A stretch of DNA of 64,000 nucleotides from Enterococcus larvae (GTDB lineage: Bacteria; Bacillota; Bacilli; Lactobacillales; Enterococcaceae): assembly GCF_017830045.1 (NCBI RefSeq), contig NZ_JAEDXU010000006.1, positions 186,001 through 250,000 on the forward strand. The letters run 5' to 3'. The notes beneath the pieces are model-generated. The model did not search any database. It saw only the letters and a list, made by a program, of their open reading frames with translations, and was not told the DNA's origin. Position 1 is the first letter of the stretch. Each line of letters starts with the position of its first letter. The translations under genes and the position numbers were made by a program. Of this stretch, positions 27,746 to 37,324 are shown one piece after another.

Positions 27746-27879
27746 ATAAAAAAGGAATGCAGCATGTAAAAAATGTTATCGGTGGGAAGAATGAGCTGTT
27801 GAAAATAGGGCTGTCGACAGAAATGCTAAAACCGGTTGGGGTTTCGTTAGAGATTGTTTTAAATAGGGGGAATTAGTTG

Positions 27880-28413
27880 ATGGGTTGGTTAAAACAAGCT
27901 GTTGTTGCCGTGAAGAAGAACGATCCGGTAGCGCGTTCAACAGCAGAAGTTCTACTTACTTACCCTGGGGTACATGCATTATTTAGTCACAGAATCTCTC
28001 ATTTTCTGTATAACCATCGTCTTTATTTACTTGCAAAAATGCACGCACAGTTCTGGCGATTTATTACAGGGATCGAGATTCACCCAGGAGCGAAGATTGC
28101 ATCGGGCGTCTTTATCGATCATGGTATGGGCGTGGTCATCGGTGAGACCGCTGAAATAGAGGAGGATGTTATTCTGTTTCATGGTGTAACATTAGGCGGT
28201 ACCGGAAAAGACCAGGGCAAGCGGCATCCAACAGTAAAAAGAGGAGCGATCATATCGGCTAATGCACAGATTTTAGGTCCGGTAACAATAGGAGAGCGTG
28301 CTAAAATTGGTGCGTCTGCAGTTGTGCTGATTGATATTCCGGCGGATGCTACAGCGGTAGGTATTCCAGCAAAAATTGTTCGAATAAAAGGAGAGAAAGT
28401 GGGAGGAGAATAG
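27880..28413 (+). CDS. cysE: serine O-acetyltransferase
   Basis: This enzyme of about 177 residues acetylates serine to O-acetylserine, the precursor of cysteine. It has the left-handed beta-helix hexapeptide repeats ([50 protein letters not shown]) and the catalytic His in FIDHGMG and [11 protein letters not shown] at 27880 was preferred over a TTG one codon earlier, with AGGGGGAA upstream. It overlaps cysS by one base and is controlled by the T-box leader. It is short at the N-terminus, as in other Firmicutes. Confidence 0.93.
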   Translation: MGWLKQAVVAVKKNDPVARSTAEVLLTYPGVHALFSHRISHFLYNHRLYLLAKMHAQFWRFITGIEIHPGAKIASGVFIDHGMGVVIGETAEIEEDVILFHGVTLGGTGKDQGKRHPTVKRGAIISANAQILGPVTIGERAKIGASAVVLIDIPADATAVGIPAKIVRIKGEKVGGE

Positions 28414-29825
28414 TGATCAAAATCTATAATACGTTGAGCAGACAAAAAGAAGAATTTGTCCCTTTGGAAGAAGGGAAGATTCGGATGTATGTCTGTGGAC
28501 CAACAGTTTACAATTATATCCACATCGGCAATGGCCGCAGTGCTATTGCTTTTGATACGATCCGTCGATACTTTGAATATCGCGGTTATGAAGTGAATTA
28601 TGTGTCTAACTTTACTGATGTTGATGATAAAATCATTCGGGCAGCACAAGAGCTGGGCGTGACCGCTTCTGATGTTGCAGATCGATTTATTCAGGCATTC
28701 AAGGAAGATACAGAAGCGTTGAATGTGAAGCCGGCGACTCAAAATCCACGTGTGATGGATCATATGCCGGACATTATTCAGTTTATAGAAGTGTTGATTG
28801 ATAAAGGCTATGCGTATGAGTCTCAAGGCGATGTCTATTATCGAACACGAAAATTCAAGGACTACGGTAAGCTGAGCCATCAATCAATCGATGAACTGGA
28901 AGTAGGCGCAAGCCAACGAACCGGCGAAGAGCAGCGACAAAAAGAGGACCCTCTTGATTTCGCATTATGGAAATCAGCAAAAGATGGAGAAATCTTCTGG
29001 GAATCCCCTTGGGGTCCGGGACGTCCTGGCTGGCATATCGAGTGCTCGGTCATGGCGACGAAGCACTTAGGAGAAACCATTGATATCCACGGCGGTGGTC
29101 AGGATCTGGAATTTCCGCATCATGAGAATGAGATTGCCCAAAGCGAAGCAAAAACCGGTAAGAATTTTGCGAATTACTGGATGCATAATGGTTATGTGAC
29201 GATTGGTGAAGATGACGAAAAAATGAGTAAATCGCTTGGAAACTTCATCACGGTTCACGAGATGATTCGTGAAGTTGATCCGCAGGTACTGCGCTTCTTT
29301 ATGGCGACGACGCAATACCGCCGCCCGATTCGTTACAGTGAAGTGACCTTGAAAGAGGCTGCTGCAAACTATCAAAAGCTGAAAATCGCTTTTGATAATC
29401 TGTCCTTCAGACAGGCTGGTGCAGCATCTGTTTTGGAAGATGACGCGGTAATGATCGCAGAGCTGGATGCATTGGAAGCTCGATTTATTGAAGAAATGGA
29501 TGATGATTTAAACGCAGCTAACGGAATCACGGTTGTCTATGAGTTGGCGAAATGGTTGAATCAATACAGTGAACAGCCAGCTGTTTCTGAAGCAGTTATC
29601 GAAAAGGCTCTGACCTTATACGCACAACTTTTGGCTATTTTCGGAATTGTCTTTTCATCAGATGAACTGTTGGATGACGAAATCGACAAGTTGATTGAAG
29701 AAAGAAATCAAGCAAGAAAAGATCGTAATTTTGCCCGCAGTGATGAGATCAGAGATTTACTGAAGGATCAAGGGATCATTCTGGAGGATACTGCTCAGGG
29801 CACGAGATGGAGACGCGGAGAATGA
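28413..29825 (+). CDS. cysS: cysteinyl-tRNA synthetase
   Basis: This 470-residue class I synthetase charges tRNA-Cys. Motifs are [15 protein letters not shown] (HIGH-type with zinc Cys), the zinc ligand region GWHIECSVM and [11 protein letters not shown], and KMSKS at [10 protein letters not shown]. The GTG start overlaps the cysE stop by one base, with GGGAGGAG upstream. Its TGA overlaps the mrnC ATG. Placing charging and synthesis of cysteine under one T-box is the usual arrangement. Confidence 0.97.
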   Translation: MIKIYNTLSRQKEEFVPLEEGKIRMYVCGPTVYNYIHIGNGRSAIAFDTIRRYFEYRGYEVNYVSNFTDVDDKIIRAAQELGVTASDVADRFIQAFKEDTEALNVKPATQNPRVMDHMPDIIQFIEVLIDKGYAYESQGDVYYRTRKFKDYGKLSHQSIDELEVGASQRTGEEQRQKEDPLDFALWKSAKDGEIFWESPWGPGRPGWHIECSVMATKHLGETIDIHGGGQDLEFPHHENEIAQSEAKTGKNFANYWMHNGYVTIGEDDEKMSKSLGNFITVHEMIREVDPQVLRFFMATTQYRRPIRYSEVTLKEAAANYQKLKIAFDNLSFRQAGAASVLEDDAVMIAELDALEARFIEEMDDDLNAANGITVVYELAKWLNQYSEQPAVSEAVIEKALTLYAQLLAIFGIVFSSDELLDDEIDKLIEERNQARKDRNFARSDEIRDLLKDQGIILEDTAQGTRWRRGE

Positions 29826-30223
29826 GAGATTATACGCAACTGAATGGTCTGGCGCTGGCCTATGTAGGTGATGCGATTTATGAAATCTATATTCGGGATT
29901 ATTTGGTGGCCGAGGGACAGACAAAGCCGAATGTTTTGCACCGAACAGCGACCAATTATGTGTCAGCAAAGGCACAGGCCTTTTTGATTCAGGAGATGCT
30001 TTCTGCGAACCTGCTGACAGAAGAAGAAGAACTGATTTATAAACGAGGACGAAATGCCAAAAGCCATACCTCAGCGAAGAATGCAGACATCACGACGTAT
30101 CGAGTCGCTACAGGATTTGAAGCGTTGATGGGGTATCTTCATCTGATGAAGCAGACGGAACGCTTGGAGGAATTGATCGATTGGTGTATAAAGAAGGTAG
30201 GCGATTCAAATGAAGCAAAATAG
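29822..30223 (+). CDS. mrnC: Mini-RNase III (23S rRNA maturation)
   Basis: This 133-residue dimeric RNase has the RNase III catalytic fold but no dsRNA-binding domain. The signature [15 protein letters not shown] carries the catalytic Asp and Glu, and [17 protein letters not shown] is the second conserved block. It trims the ends of pre-23S rRNA. ATG at 29822 overlaps the cysS TGA (ATGA); an ATG five codons earlier is also possible. It is tightly coupled to cysS and rlmB. Confidence 0.92.
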   Translation: MRDYTQLNGLALAYVGDAIYEIYIRDYLVAEGQTKPNVLHRTATNYVSAKAQAFLIQEMLSANLLTEEEELIYKRGRNAKSHTSAKNADITTYRVATGFEALMGYLHLMKQTERLEELIDWCIKKVGDSNEAK

Positions 30224-31040
30224 AAATAACGGTCGTCCGAAAGGAAAGCGATCGAATAATAAGAATCAACCACATAAAAATCCGCGAGTGGAAGTACCTG
30301 AGGAAAAAGAAGAGAGCGAGTTTGTCTTTGGTTACCATGCCGCATTAGAGGCATTAGGAAATGACCGAGGAAATAAGCTGTTTCTGCAGGAAGACAGCTC
30401 AGGCGAGAAAATTGAGAAGCTGAAGGCGGTAGCCAAGGACCATGCTGTTCCTGTTAAATGGGTGCCGAAGCAAAAGCTGGATACTTTAAGCGACCATGGT
30501 GTCCATCAGGGGATCGTACTGGCAACTACTGACTATGAGTATTTGACGCTGGACCAGCTGTTGGAAAAAACGGAATCAGAGACACCATTCTTTTTGATCT
30601 TAGATAGCTTAGAGGACCCGCATAATTTCGGTTCGATTCTGCGGACAGCGGATGCCGCAGGAGTTGATGGCGTCATCATTCCGAAGCATCGTGCAGTTGG
30701 TGTTACCTCAGTCGTTGTAAAAGCGTCTACGGGCGCTGTGGAGCACGTTCCGATTGCTCGGGTAACAAACCTGTCGCAAGCAGTTTCTGACCTTAAAAAG
30801 GCTGGTTTCTGGATTTTTGGAACAGACATGGAAGGTACGGATTACCGACAGTGGAATACAAGCGGTTCTGTTGCGCTGATCATCGGTAATGAAGGCCGCG
30901 GCATGAGTAAGGGTCTGCATAAGGATGTGGATGAACTGTTGACGATCCCAATGGTCGGACATGTTCAGAGTCTTAACGCCGGAGTTGCAGCCGGATTGTT
31001 GATGTATGAGGTATATAGAGGAAGAAATCCAAAACCATGA
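30210..31040 (+). CDS. rlmB: 23S rRNA (guanosine-2'-O-)-methyltransferase RlmB-like
   Basis: This 276-residue SPOUT (TrmH-type) methyltransferase has a basic, Asn/Lys-rich tail of 30 residues, a substrate-binding N domain (FVFGYHAALEAL) and the knotted SAM domain with LDSLEDPHNFGSILRTADAAG, ALIIGNEGRGMS and IPMVGHVQSLNAGVAAG, the three family motifs. It probably methylates a guanosine in 23S rRNA, with G2251 as the family target. It overlaps the mrnC end by 14 bases. Confidence 0.93.
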   Translation: MKQNRNNGRPKGKRSNNKNQPHKNPRVEVPEEKEESEFVFGYHAALEALGNDRGNKLFLQEDSSGEKIEKLKAVAKDHAVPVKWVPKQKLDTLSDHGVHQGIVLATTDYEYLTLDQLLEKTESETPFFLILDSLEDPHNFGSILRTADAAGVDGVIIPKHRAVGVTSVVVKASTGAVEHVPIARVTNLSQAVSDLKKAGFWIFGTDMEGTDYRQWNTSGSVALIIGNEGRGMSKGLHKDVDELLTIPMVGHVQSLNAGVAAGLLMYEVYRGRNPKP

Positions 31041-31053
31041 GGAGGCAGCATCG

Positions 31054-31581
31054 ATGAAAAAGCAATTATTGATCGTAGATGGGTACAATATGATCGGTGC
31101 ATGGCCGGAGCTTGTTCGTTTGAAGCAACAGAATAAGTTGGCTGATGCAAGAGAAGAATTGCTTCATCGATTGTCCAATTATGCTAAATATGAGGGCACG
31201 GAAATCATGGTTGTATTTGATGCTCAGCTTGTACCGGGCATTCAGCAAAGCTATAAGAAATACCAGCTAACAGTCATTTTTACAAAAGAGGATGAAACAG
31301 CTGACAGCTTTATCGAACGGACTGCTGGAGAGAAGAATGATCTTCTTACACAGGTTACAGTTGCAACAAGTGATCTGGCAGAGCAGTGGCTGATTTTTTC
31401 TAAAGGAGCGCTGAGGGTTTCCGCTAGAGAGCTGTATGATCAAGTACGGAAAACAGAACGGACGATTGCGATCCATGCGACGGACATTCAGTTTCAAAGC
31501 TTTCGCAGAAATTCACCTTGGAGTCTGGACCAGCTGTCAAAGCTTTCCGATGCATTGGATGAACTTTCAAAGAAGGATTAG
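31054..31581 (+). CDS. rae1: NYN-domain ribosome-associated endoribonuclease (Rae1/YacP)
   Basis: This 175-residue PIN/NYN-type RNase has the opening LLIVDGYNMIGAW and the acidic EIMVVFDAQ, TKEDETADSFIER and VATSDLAEQ motifs of B. subtilis Rae1, which cleaves mRNAs on the ribosome. ATG at 31054 follows GAGGAGG; an upstream frame from 31006 overlaps rlmB and is less likely. It closes the cysE-cysS-mrnC-rlmB-rae1 operon, with a terminator 85 bases downstream. Confidence 0.9.
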   Translation: MKKQLLIVDGYNMIGAWPELVRLKQQNKLADAREELLHRLSNYAKYEGTEIMVVFDAQLVPGIQQSYKKYQLTVIFTKEDETADSFIERTAGEKNDLLTQVTVATSDLAEQWLIFSKGALRVSARELYDQVRKTERTIAIHATDIQFQSFRRNSPWSLDQLSKLSDALDELSKKD

Positions 31582-31664
31582 CATATAAATTATATATTAC
31601 GCAAAAAAAGTATCCTTGTAAGTAAAAATTAGTGATAAATATACCAAAAGATAAAAAAATATTT

Positions 31665-31710
31665 TTAAAAGAAGAAAATAATACTCATTGTATATTTTTC
31701 TTCTTTTTTT
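31665..31710 (+). terminator. terminator after the rae1 operon
   Basis: AAAAGAAGAAAATA and TATTTTTCTTCTTTT pair across a short loop and end in a run of T. Confidence 0.75.
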
Positions 31711-31777
31711 GTTCTTTTTTCAAATGATAAAATGTTACGCTCTTTTTATCAATAAATTGGTAAAAGGGGGAGTAATC

Positions 31778-32338
31778 ATGAATCGTTTTGAAAAGATTGT
31801 TAATGGTGATTTTGAAGCATTTGATCAGCTGTATCGTCAGTACCATCCGGTGGTATTCAAGATGCAGACAAAATACTATCTAAGAGGGTTCGATCGGGAA
31901 GACTGGCTCCAGGAGGGCAGAATTGTTTTTTTCCGTTCGCTGGAGAAGTTTAAGGAGGGGCACAAGGTTACAGTGGGGAACTTTTTTAAGTTGAATTTTG
32001 AAAATCATGTCCGCAGCCTCGTCCGGAAGCAGTGTGCATTTAAGCGAAAAGGAGACATGTCAGCTGTTTCACTTGATCAGAAGATAGACACGCAAGGGGA
32101 AACTTTTTTTGATGGAATACAGATTGAAGAATCACAGGCCTTGGATTATTTGATCATTAGAGAAAAGCTGGAGGATTTTCCTAGTGTCCTCTCGTCCTTT
32201 GAACGGGTAACCTTCGAAGAATACATTGACGGAAAGGAGCTGTCGGAGATAGCGGAAACTCATGATGTTCAGCTGATAAAAGTCAGGAGTGCCTACGATC
32301 GGGCGAAGAAAAAAATCAAATCATTGATTTCCGATTAA
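31778..32338 (+). CDS. sigma-70 family factor (SigH/ComX-like)
   Basis: This 186-residue protein has region 2 (GDFEAFDQLYRQY, REDWLQEGRIVFFRSLEKF) and region 4 (EYIDGKELSEIAETHDVQLIKVRSAYDRAKKKI). It follows rae1, where B. subtilis has sigH, and the size fits the SigH/ComX group; in related cocci these factors drive competence genes. ATG at 31778 was chosen because AAAGGGGGAG lies just upstream; a frame from 31688 would add a hydrophobic stretch made by the terminator. No promoter is obvious besides the AT-rich leader. Confidence 0.88.
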   Translation: MNRFEKIVNGDFEAFDQLYRQYHPVVFKMQTKYYLRGFDREDWLQEGRIVFFRSLEKFKEGHKVTVGNFFKLNFENHVRSLVRKQCAFKRKGDMSAVSLDQKIDTQGETFFDGIQIEESQALDYLIIREKLEDFPSVLSSFERVTFEEYIDGKELSEIAETHDVQLIKVRSAYDRAKKKIKSLISD

Positions 32339-32461
32339 AAACGGAAAAGAAAATTCCTATTAATAACAGATCAGTATGTTGAGAGTTGCAATTATTTTTG
32401 TGCTATGGTAAACTTGAAATTTCTTGAGTGATACGGTATAATGTATATTGAGGTGAGTGTA

Positions 32462-32707
32462 ATGCCAACAACTTTAGCTTCAATAAAACAAGATTTGGAA
32501 TGCCGAATTGGCAGTAAAATCACATTGACTGCGCAAACGGGGAGAAAGCGACAAACAGAGCGTACAGGCGTACTGACTGAGACATACCCTTCTGTTTTTG
32601 TTGTAGACTTGGATCCAGATGAAAATTCGTTCGAACGAGTTTCTTATAGTTATTCAGATGTATTGACGCGGACCGTAGAGATTGAATTTATCGGTGAAGC
32701 TGTCTGA
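32462..32707 (+). CDS. veg: Veg protein (DUF1021)
   Basis: This 81-residue protein is highly conserved in Firmicutes and linked in B. subtilis to biofilm matrix control. The family pattern IKQDLECRIGSKITLTAQTGRKR and the EFIGEAV end are present. ATG at 32462 was chosen with GAGGTGAGTG upstream. It lies upstream of ispE as in other Firmicutes and is closed by its own terminator. Confidence 0.9.
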   Translation: MPTTLASIKQDLECRIGSKITLTAQTGRKRQTERTGVLTETYPSVFVVDLDPDENSFERVSYSYSDVLTRTVEIEFIGEAV

Positions 32708-32720
32708 GAATGAACAAATC

Positions 32721-32758
32721 AAGCTGAGTGAGACGATCGTTTTACTCAGCTTTTTTTT
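32721..32758 (+). terminator. terminator after veg
   Basis: AAGCTGAGT and ACTCAGCTT pair, followed by TTTTTTTT. Confidence 0.92.
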
Positions 32759-32868
32759 GTTGTCCGACATGCGGCTGTCGGCATTCTGTATGTACTTCCA
32801 GAAAAACATATGTTAGAATTTTAGAAGACTGTATATAAGGACTGGCATGTATAGAAATAGGTGGGGAA

Positions 32869-33720
32869 ATGGAGATAATTGAAAAGGCACCAGCCAAGAT
32901 CAATCTGGGTTTGGATGCATTGTATAAGAGGGAAGACGGCTATCATGAATTGGAAATGGTGATGGCAAGTGTAGATTTAGCAGATCGACTTTTTTTTGAA
33001 TCGTTGACAGACGATCAGATCATTATTGAGACTGATAATTCGTTTATTCCTGTTGATCAAAAGAACCATGCGTATGCAGCGGCGAAGTTGGTCAAGGAAA
33101 GATTTCAAATCAAAACAGGGATACGGATCTATATAGAAAAAAGGATTCCTGTAGCAGCAGGATTAGCCGGCGGCAGTAGTGATTGCGCAGCTGCGCTGAG
33201 AGGGCTGAACCGGTTGTGGGGACTGGGATTGTCGAATGAAGAGTTAGCTGAGCTGGGCAGTGAGATCGGTTCAGATGTTCCTTACTGTATCGAAGGCGGG
33301 ACAGCCTTTGTGACAGGAAGAGGCGAAAAAATTGAAAAGATGCCTCCTATGCCTCAGTGCTGGGTTGTGTTGGTTAAGCCGAAGATGAGCGTTTCGACTG
33401 GATCGATATTCGGCAGCCTATCATTCAATAGTATTGAACATCCGGATATTCCCGGTTTGATGGAAGCAGTAAACAATAACGACTACAAGAAAATGACTCA
33501 AACAATAGGAAATGCCTTGGAAAGTGTAACGATTCAAAAGCATCCTGTCGTTCAACAAATCAAAGAGCGGATGCTGAAGTTCGGCGCAGATGCGGCCTTG
33601 ATGAGCGGCAGCGGACCAACTGTTTTTGCCCTATGTGACAAGAAATCACGGGCACAGCGGATTTATAATGGATTAAAGGGTTTTTGTGAAGAGGTATATC
33701 TTGTCCGAACATTGAAATGA
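32869..33720 (+). CDS. ispE: 4-diphosphocytidyl-2-C-methyl-D-erythritol kinase
   Basis: This 283-residue GHMP kinase phosphorylates CDP-ME, the step between IspD and IspF. It shows the substrate part APAKINLGLDALYKREDGYHEL, the ATP-binding loop PVAAGLAGGSSDCAAALRGLN near residue 92 and the C-terminal MSGSGPTVFAL. Many organisms without the rest of the pathway keep an ispE-like gene here, but with ispD and ispF also in this window it is likely a true pathway enzyme. The start is an ATG at 32869 with AGGTGGGG upstream. Confidence 0.94.
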   Translation: MEIIEKAPAKINLGLDALYKREDGYHELEMVMASVDLADRLFFESLTDDQIIIETDNSFIPVDQKNHAYAAAKLVKERFQIKTGIRIYIEKRIPVAAGLAGGSSDCAAALRGLNRLWGLGLSNEELAELGSEIGSDVPYCIEGGTAFVTGRGEKIEKMPPMPQCWVVLVKPKMSVSTGSIFGSLSFNSIEHPDIPGLMEAVNNNDYKKMTQTIGNALESVTIQKHPVVQQIKERMLKFGADAALMSGSGPTVFALCDKKSRAQRIYNGLKGFCEEVYLVRTLK

Positions 33721-33847
33721 CAAAGAAATCGATGCAGCTGTTAGGCCTTGGAAATCAAGGAAATCTTCTGCAGTATAAATTCCAATCGACTAGTCATAGT
33801 GATTCATCTATATGAAGGAAATATTATTATTCGCTCAGATATAAACG

Positions 33848-33895
33848 AAAAGAAGGGTATGGAATGATTTTTGTTCGATGCTCTTCTTTTGTTTG
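33848..33895 (+). terminator. terminator downstream of ispE
   Basis: AAAAGAAGGGTAT and ATGCTCTTCTTTT form an imperfect hairpin followed by a short T-rich tail. Apart from this and the adcA promoter no feature is seen between 33721 and 34059. Confidence 0.6.
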
Positions 33896-33967
33896 TATAA
33901 TGGCGGTATGTCGTTTATTCTTCAAGAAGGAATTTGGGCGAAGCAGCTGTTTTTTTTCATATTTATC

Positions 33968-34030
33968 TTGACGAATTTTTTTTATTCTGATAAAGTAGTT
34001 CTTGCTCTTAAATCGTAATTTTTACGGTTT
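33968..34030 (+). promoter_or_regulatory. adcA promoter with Zur-like operator
   Basis: TTGACG (33968-33973) and TAAAGT (33991-33996) are 17 bases apart. Downstream, AAATCGTAA (34010-34018) and TTACGGTTT (34022-34030) are inverted around TTT, closely matching the B. subtilis Zur box (core TCGTAATnATTACGA). A zinc-bound Zur would block the start of transcription. The same layout recurs before adcB. Confidence 0.82.
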
Positions 34031-34059
34031 GTAAAAATAAATCGGAATGGAGAAATAAG

Positions 34060-35019
34060 ATGAAAAAAAATTTTTTGAAATATAGTATCGGTGCCGGGGT
34101 GCTTTTGTTAAGTGCCGCTATTTTGACTGCCTGCGGCAGCAAGAGTGAATCAGGAGAAGATTCTCAGGATGGAATCAAGGTCATGACAACCTTCTATCCA
34201 ATGTATAACTTTACTGAACAGGTTGTAGGGGATGAAGGAACAGTAGAGCTGTTGATTCCATCTGGAACAGACGCCCACGACTTTGAACCGAGCGCAAAAG
34301 ATATCGCTAAAATTTCCGATTCAGATGTTTTTGTATATAATAGTACTGAGTTCGAAACTTGGGCAGATGATATTCTGGCAAATGTCGATCAGGAGCAGGT
34401 CAAAGTTATTGAGGCCAGCCAAAATATTGAGTTGATGGAAGGCGATGCGCACGACCATGAGGATGATGAAGATCATGCGGATCACGACCATAGCCATGAT
34501 GTCGATCCCCATGTCTGGCTTGACCCTGTACTGGCTCAAAAAGAAGTAGAAGAGATTCGTGACGGATTGATTGAAAAATATCCGGATAAGAAAGAAGCAT
34601 TTGAGAAAAATGCGGCTGCTTACATTGAAAAGTTACAGGAATTAGATACTGAATACAAAGAAGCATTTGCGAATGCGGAGAACAAAACATTTGTCACACA
34701 ACATGCTGCCTTTGGTTATCTTGCCAACCAGTACGGACTGACACAGGAATCCATTTCAGGGATTTCACCGGATCAGGAGCCATCACCAAGTCGTTTGGCT
34801 CAGCTGAAAGAATTCATTGATGAGCACCATGTATCTGTCATCTATTTTGAAGCAACAGCTTCATCAAAGGTAGCAGAGACTCTGGCAAAGGAAACAGGCG
34901 TAGAGCTTTCAGTTCTTCAAACTTTGGAGAGCTTGACTGAAGATGAACAGAAGGCTGGAAAAGACTATATTTCCGTTATGCAGGAAAATCTCGAAGCTTT
35001 GAAAAAGAGTATCCAATAA
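34060..35019 (+). CDS. adcA: zinc ABC transporter lipoprotein AdcA
   Basis: This 319-residue zinc-binding lipoprotein captures Zn2+ outside the membrane for AdcBC. It has a signal with lipobox LTAC (Cys at about 25), the two-lobed ZnuA fold with metal histidines (GTDAHDFEP, DPHVWLDP, TQHAAFGY), and a His/Asp-rich loop around residues 128-148 typical of zinc binding. It lacks the extra C-terminal ZinT domain of streptococcal AdcA. Expression is probably zinc-repressed through the operator just upstream. Confidence 0.94.
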   Translation: MKKNFLKYSIGAGVLLLSAAILTACGSKSESGEDSQDGIKVMTTFYPMYNFTEQVVGDEGTVELLIPSGTDAHDFEPSAKDIAKISDSDVFVYNSTEFETWADDILANVDQEQVKVIEASQNIELMEGDAHDHEDDEDHADHDHSHDVDPHVWLDPVLAQKEVEEIRDGLIEKYPDKKEAFEKNAAAYIEKLQELDTEYKEAFANAENKTFVTQHAAFGYLANQYGLTQESISGISPDQEPSPSRLAQLKEFIDEHHVSVIYFEATASSKVAETLAKETGVELSVLQTLESLTEDEQKAGKDYISVMQENLEALKKSIQ

Positions 35020-35111
35020 AACAACCAACTGTCTTTTTTCCTCTAATCTTACAAATAGGATTGGAAGAAAGGCAGTTTGAATAGTTTTCAAGTATTGAAA
35101 AGGAGGCAAAG

Positions 35112-35792
35112 ATGCATTACATTGAAGTAAAAAATCTGACATTCTATTATGATGATGAGCCTGTATTGGAAGACGTCTCTTATCACGTTGATCCAGGCGA
35201 ATTTGTTATTTTGACCGGAGAAAACGGAGCAGCAAAATCGACATTGATAAAGAGTACGATGGGCCTGCTCAAGCCAACCAGCGGAACAGTCTCTATAGCT
35301 GATAAAAACGCTGAAGGAAAAAGAATCAGCATCGGGTATATTCCACAGCAGATTGCGTCATTCAATGCCGGCTTTCCAAGTACAGTTCTGGAGCTGGTTC
35401 GTTCCGGACGTTACCCAAGAGGTAAGTGGTTTAAGCGTTTGTCTGAGAAGGATAATCTGCATGTAGAAAAGGCACTGAAGGCTGTCGGTATGTGGAATAT
35501 GCGGCATAAACGCATTGGCGAGCTTTCCGGCGGTCAAAAGCAGCGTATCAGTCTGGCGCGGATTTTCGCAACAGATCCTGATTTATTCATATTAGATGAG
35601 CCTACAACAGGGATGGACGAGGAGTCACGTAATGAGTTCTATCGTCTGTTGAGACATAATGCCCACGACCATGGTAAATCGATCCTGATGATCACCCATG
35701 ATCACGAGGATATCAAAGCATATGCGGATCGACAAATTCGTCTGGTACGGAAGGAAGATTCCCAGTGGAGATGTTTTCATATGAGTTCATAA
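35112..35792 (+). CDS. adcC: zinc ABC transporter ATPase AdcC
   Basis: This 226-residue ATPase powers zinc import. Walker A is GENGAAKST (the GAAKS variant is usual in AdcC-type proteins), signature [13 protein letters not shown], Walker B LFILDEP and the switch His in MITHDHEDI. It follows adcA by 92 bases and probably shares its zinc-controlled transcript. The partner permease AdcB is not adjacent as usual but 700 bases away with a promoter of its own. No feature besides the toxin-antitoxin-like locus is seen in that gap. Confidence 0.93.
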   Translation: MHYIEVKNLTFYYDDEPVLEDVSYHVDPGEFVILTGENGAAKSTLIKSTMGLLKPTSGTVSIADKNAEGKRISIGYIPQQIASFNAGFPSTVLELVRSGRYPRGKWFKRLSEKDNLHVEKALKAVGMWNMRHKRIGELSGGQKQRISLARIFATDPDLFILDEPTTGMDEESRNEFYRLLRHNAHDHGKSILMITHDHEDIKAYADRQIRLVRKEDSQWRCFHMSS

Positions 35793-35893
35793 GAAGGGAT
35801 TCTATGAGAAACAATGTCTTAGCCTTGTGTCTCGTTAACTATCAGAATCATTTTCATGATTGAAAATTGAACGAAAACAAAAGCATCATCTGA

Positions 35894-35974
35894 ATGAGGA
35901 TGATTGCTTGCGGCACCTTAGTTGTTCATGCAATCCGATTGATTGTAGACATACGTAAAGACAAAAAGAAATAA
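35894..35974 (+). pseudogene. degenerate holin-like/type I toxin peptide remnant
   Basis: A 26-codon frame starts MRMIACGTLVV and ends DIRKDKKK. The hydrophobic helix with FGTLVV-like core and a lysine-rich tail resembles the small holin-like (TxpA/Hol_Tox, Fst-like) toxins of Gram-positive bacteria. It lacks a ribosome site and has an unexpected Cys, His and Arg inside the helix, so it looks decayed. A minus-strand RNA runs across its end. The identification is by pattern and needs a search. Confidence 0.4.
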
Positions 35975-36083
35975 CCGTCAACTTTAGCGAGAAACGGTTA
36001 TTTCTATAAAATGATTTAACTTTTGCTACCGTCTTAAACGGCTCTTTGCTAAGAGAGGTATGTTTGCGCATATCTCTCTTTTC
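35960..36083 (-). ncRNA. candidate antisense antitoxin RNA
   Basis: On the minus strand, an extended -10 (TGATATAATG; TATAAT at 36090-36095 on the reverse strand) precedes about 120 bases containing small hairpins. It ends in a strong terminator hairpin (AGAAATAACCGT with ACGGTTATTTCT, 35967-36005) and TTTTTGTC on that strand. The RNA would overlap the 3' end of the toxin-like frame, as in type I toxin-antitoxin loci. No clear -35 is seen, consistent with an extended -10 promoter. Confidence 0.45.
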
Positions 36084-36329
36084 ACATTCATTATATCATG
36101 TTTTATTTAGAAAAGTGTGAGTTCCTATTTATAAGATCTGATTTTTTACAACTAAATCTTGAGATAATTCTTTAATTTTTAAGTTAGAGTAGTGATTATA
36201 TGATAGAAGTAAAAATGTTCCCCAGTAAATAAAAAGAGAAGCAACTTGTTTTAATTATGGAAATTTTTGATTTTTATAGCAAATTTTGAAAAATATTGAC
36301 GAATTTATGGAAGAGAATGGAGCTTTCTC

Positions 36330-36392
36330 TTGACTACTGTTTTTCATTCTGATAAAGTATATCTTGCTATTAAAACGGAACGTTTACGATTT
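36330..36392 (+). promoter_or_regulatory. adcB promoter with Zur-like operator
   Basis: TTGACT (36330-36335) and TAAAGT (36353-36358) are 17 bases apart; AAAACGGAA (36372-36380) and TTACGATTT (36384-36392) are inverted around CGT. The block from -35 to operator is nearly the same as at adcA, including ATTCTGATAAAGTA and TCTTGCT in between, so it looks like a duplicated control region. Confidence 0.8.
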
Positions 36393-36487
36393 GTAATAAG
36401 TAAAACAGAATGAGAAAAAGAGAGTTTAATGTTCTCACTAAAAAATAGAGGCTGCCAAAGCCTTGATACTAAAGGAGTTGAGCATTT

Positions 36488-37324
36488 TTGGAGATGTTTT
36501 CATACGAATTCATGAGGCGGGCATTTCTGGCTGCCGGTTTTATTTCAGTGATTGCGCCGATGCTGGGGGTTTTTCTGGTGATTCGCAGACAGTCGTTGAT
36601 GGCTGATACCCTTTCCCATGTGTCGCTTGCGGGAGTTGCTTTAGGGCTGTTCTTCAACTTGAACCCTAACATCATGACATTGGTTGTTGTGATACTTGCT
36701 GCAGTGATCTTAGAGTACCTGCGAACGATTTACAGCACCTATTCGGAAATTTCTATTGCGATACTGATGTCCGGTGGTCTGGCTTTGGCCTTGGTATTGA
36801 TGAATATGAATAGTGGAAATTCTGCTACGAGTATTCAATCCTATCTATTCGGTTCCATTGTGACGATCACGTGGGAGCAGGTCATTATTTTAGCGGTATT
36901 GTTTGTTATCTTGATTGTTTTGTTCTTCTTGTTCAAACGGCCGATGTACGTGCTGACATTTGATGAGGATACAGCACATGTTGACGGGCTGCCAATCCGT
37001 TGGATGTCTATGCTGTTTAATGTGATCACTGGTGTTGCAATTGCTGTGATGATTCCAATTGCAGGTGCGTTACTGATTTCAGCTATCATGGTGCTTCCGG
37101 CAGCGACTGGGATGCGTATCGGTAAAGGGTTCAATTCGGTTATCTGGATCAGTACAGTTGTCGGCTTGATTGGGATGCTGACAGGATTGACGGGTTCCTA
37201 TTATTTGGAAACTCCGCCAAGCGCCACCATCACACTGACTTTCATAGGTATTTTTCTAGTCATCAATATTGTCCGTCATCTAGTTACTGTTACTTTAAGA
37301 AATAAAAAAATCAACGAACGATAG
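36488..37324 (+). CDS. adcB: zinc ABC transporter permease AdcB
   Basis: This 278-residue membrane protein (ABC-3 family) has about 8 helices and forms the zinc channel with AdcC. The segment SLMADTLSHVSLAGVALG is the family signature. The start is a TTG at 36488, with AAGGAG 10 bases upstream; an ATG at 36494 would sit too far from that site. It has its own promoter and zinc-type operator and its own terminator, so it forms a separate transcript from adcAC. Confidence 0.93.
   Translation: MEMFSYEFMRRAFLAAGFISVIAPMLGVFLVIRRQSLMADTLSHVSLAGVALGLFFNLNPNIMTLVVVILAAVILEYLRTIYSTYSEISIAILMSGGLALALVLMNMNSGNSATSIQSYLFGSIVTITWEQVIILAVLFVILIVLFFLFKRPMYVLTFDEDTAHVDGLPIRWMSMLFNVITGVAIAVMIPIAGALLISAIMVLPAATGMRIGKGFNSVIWISTVVGLIGMLTGLTGSYYLETPPSATITLTFIGIFLVINIVRHLVTVTLRNKKINER

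Noticed and set aside
36006-36071. Minus-strand frame of 61 codons starting in the adcC-adcB gap (35886-36071)
   Set aside because: It spans a terminator hairpin and the antisense RNA; the pattern fits a structured RNA better than a protein.
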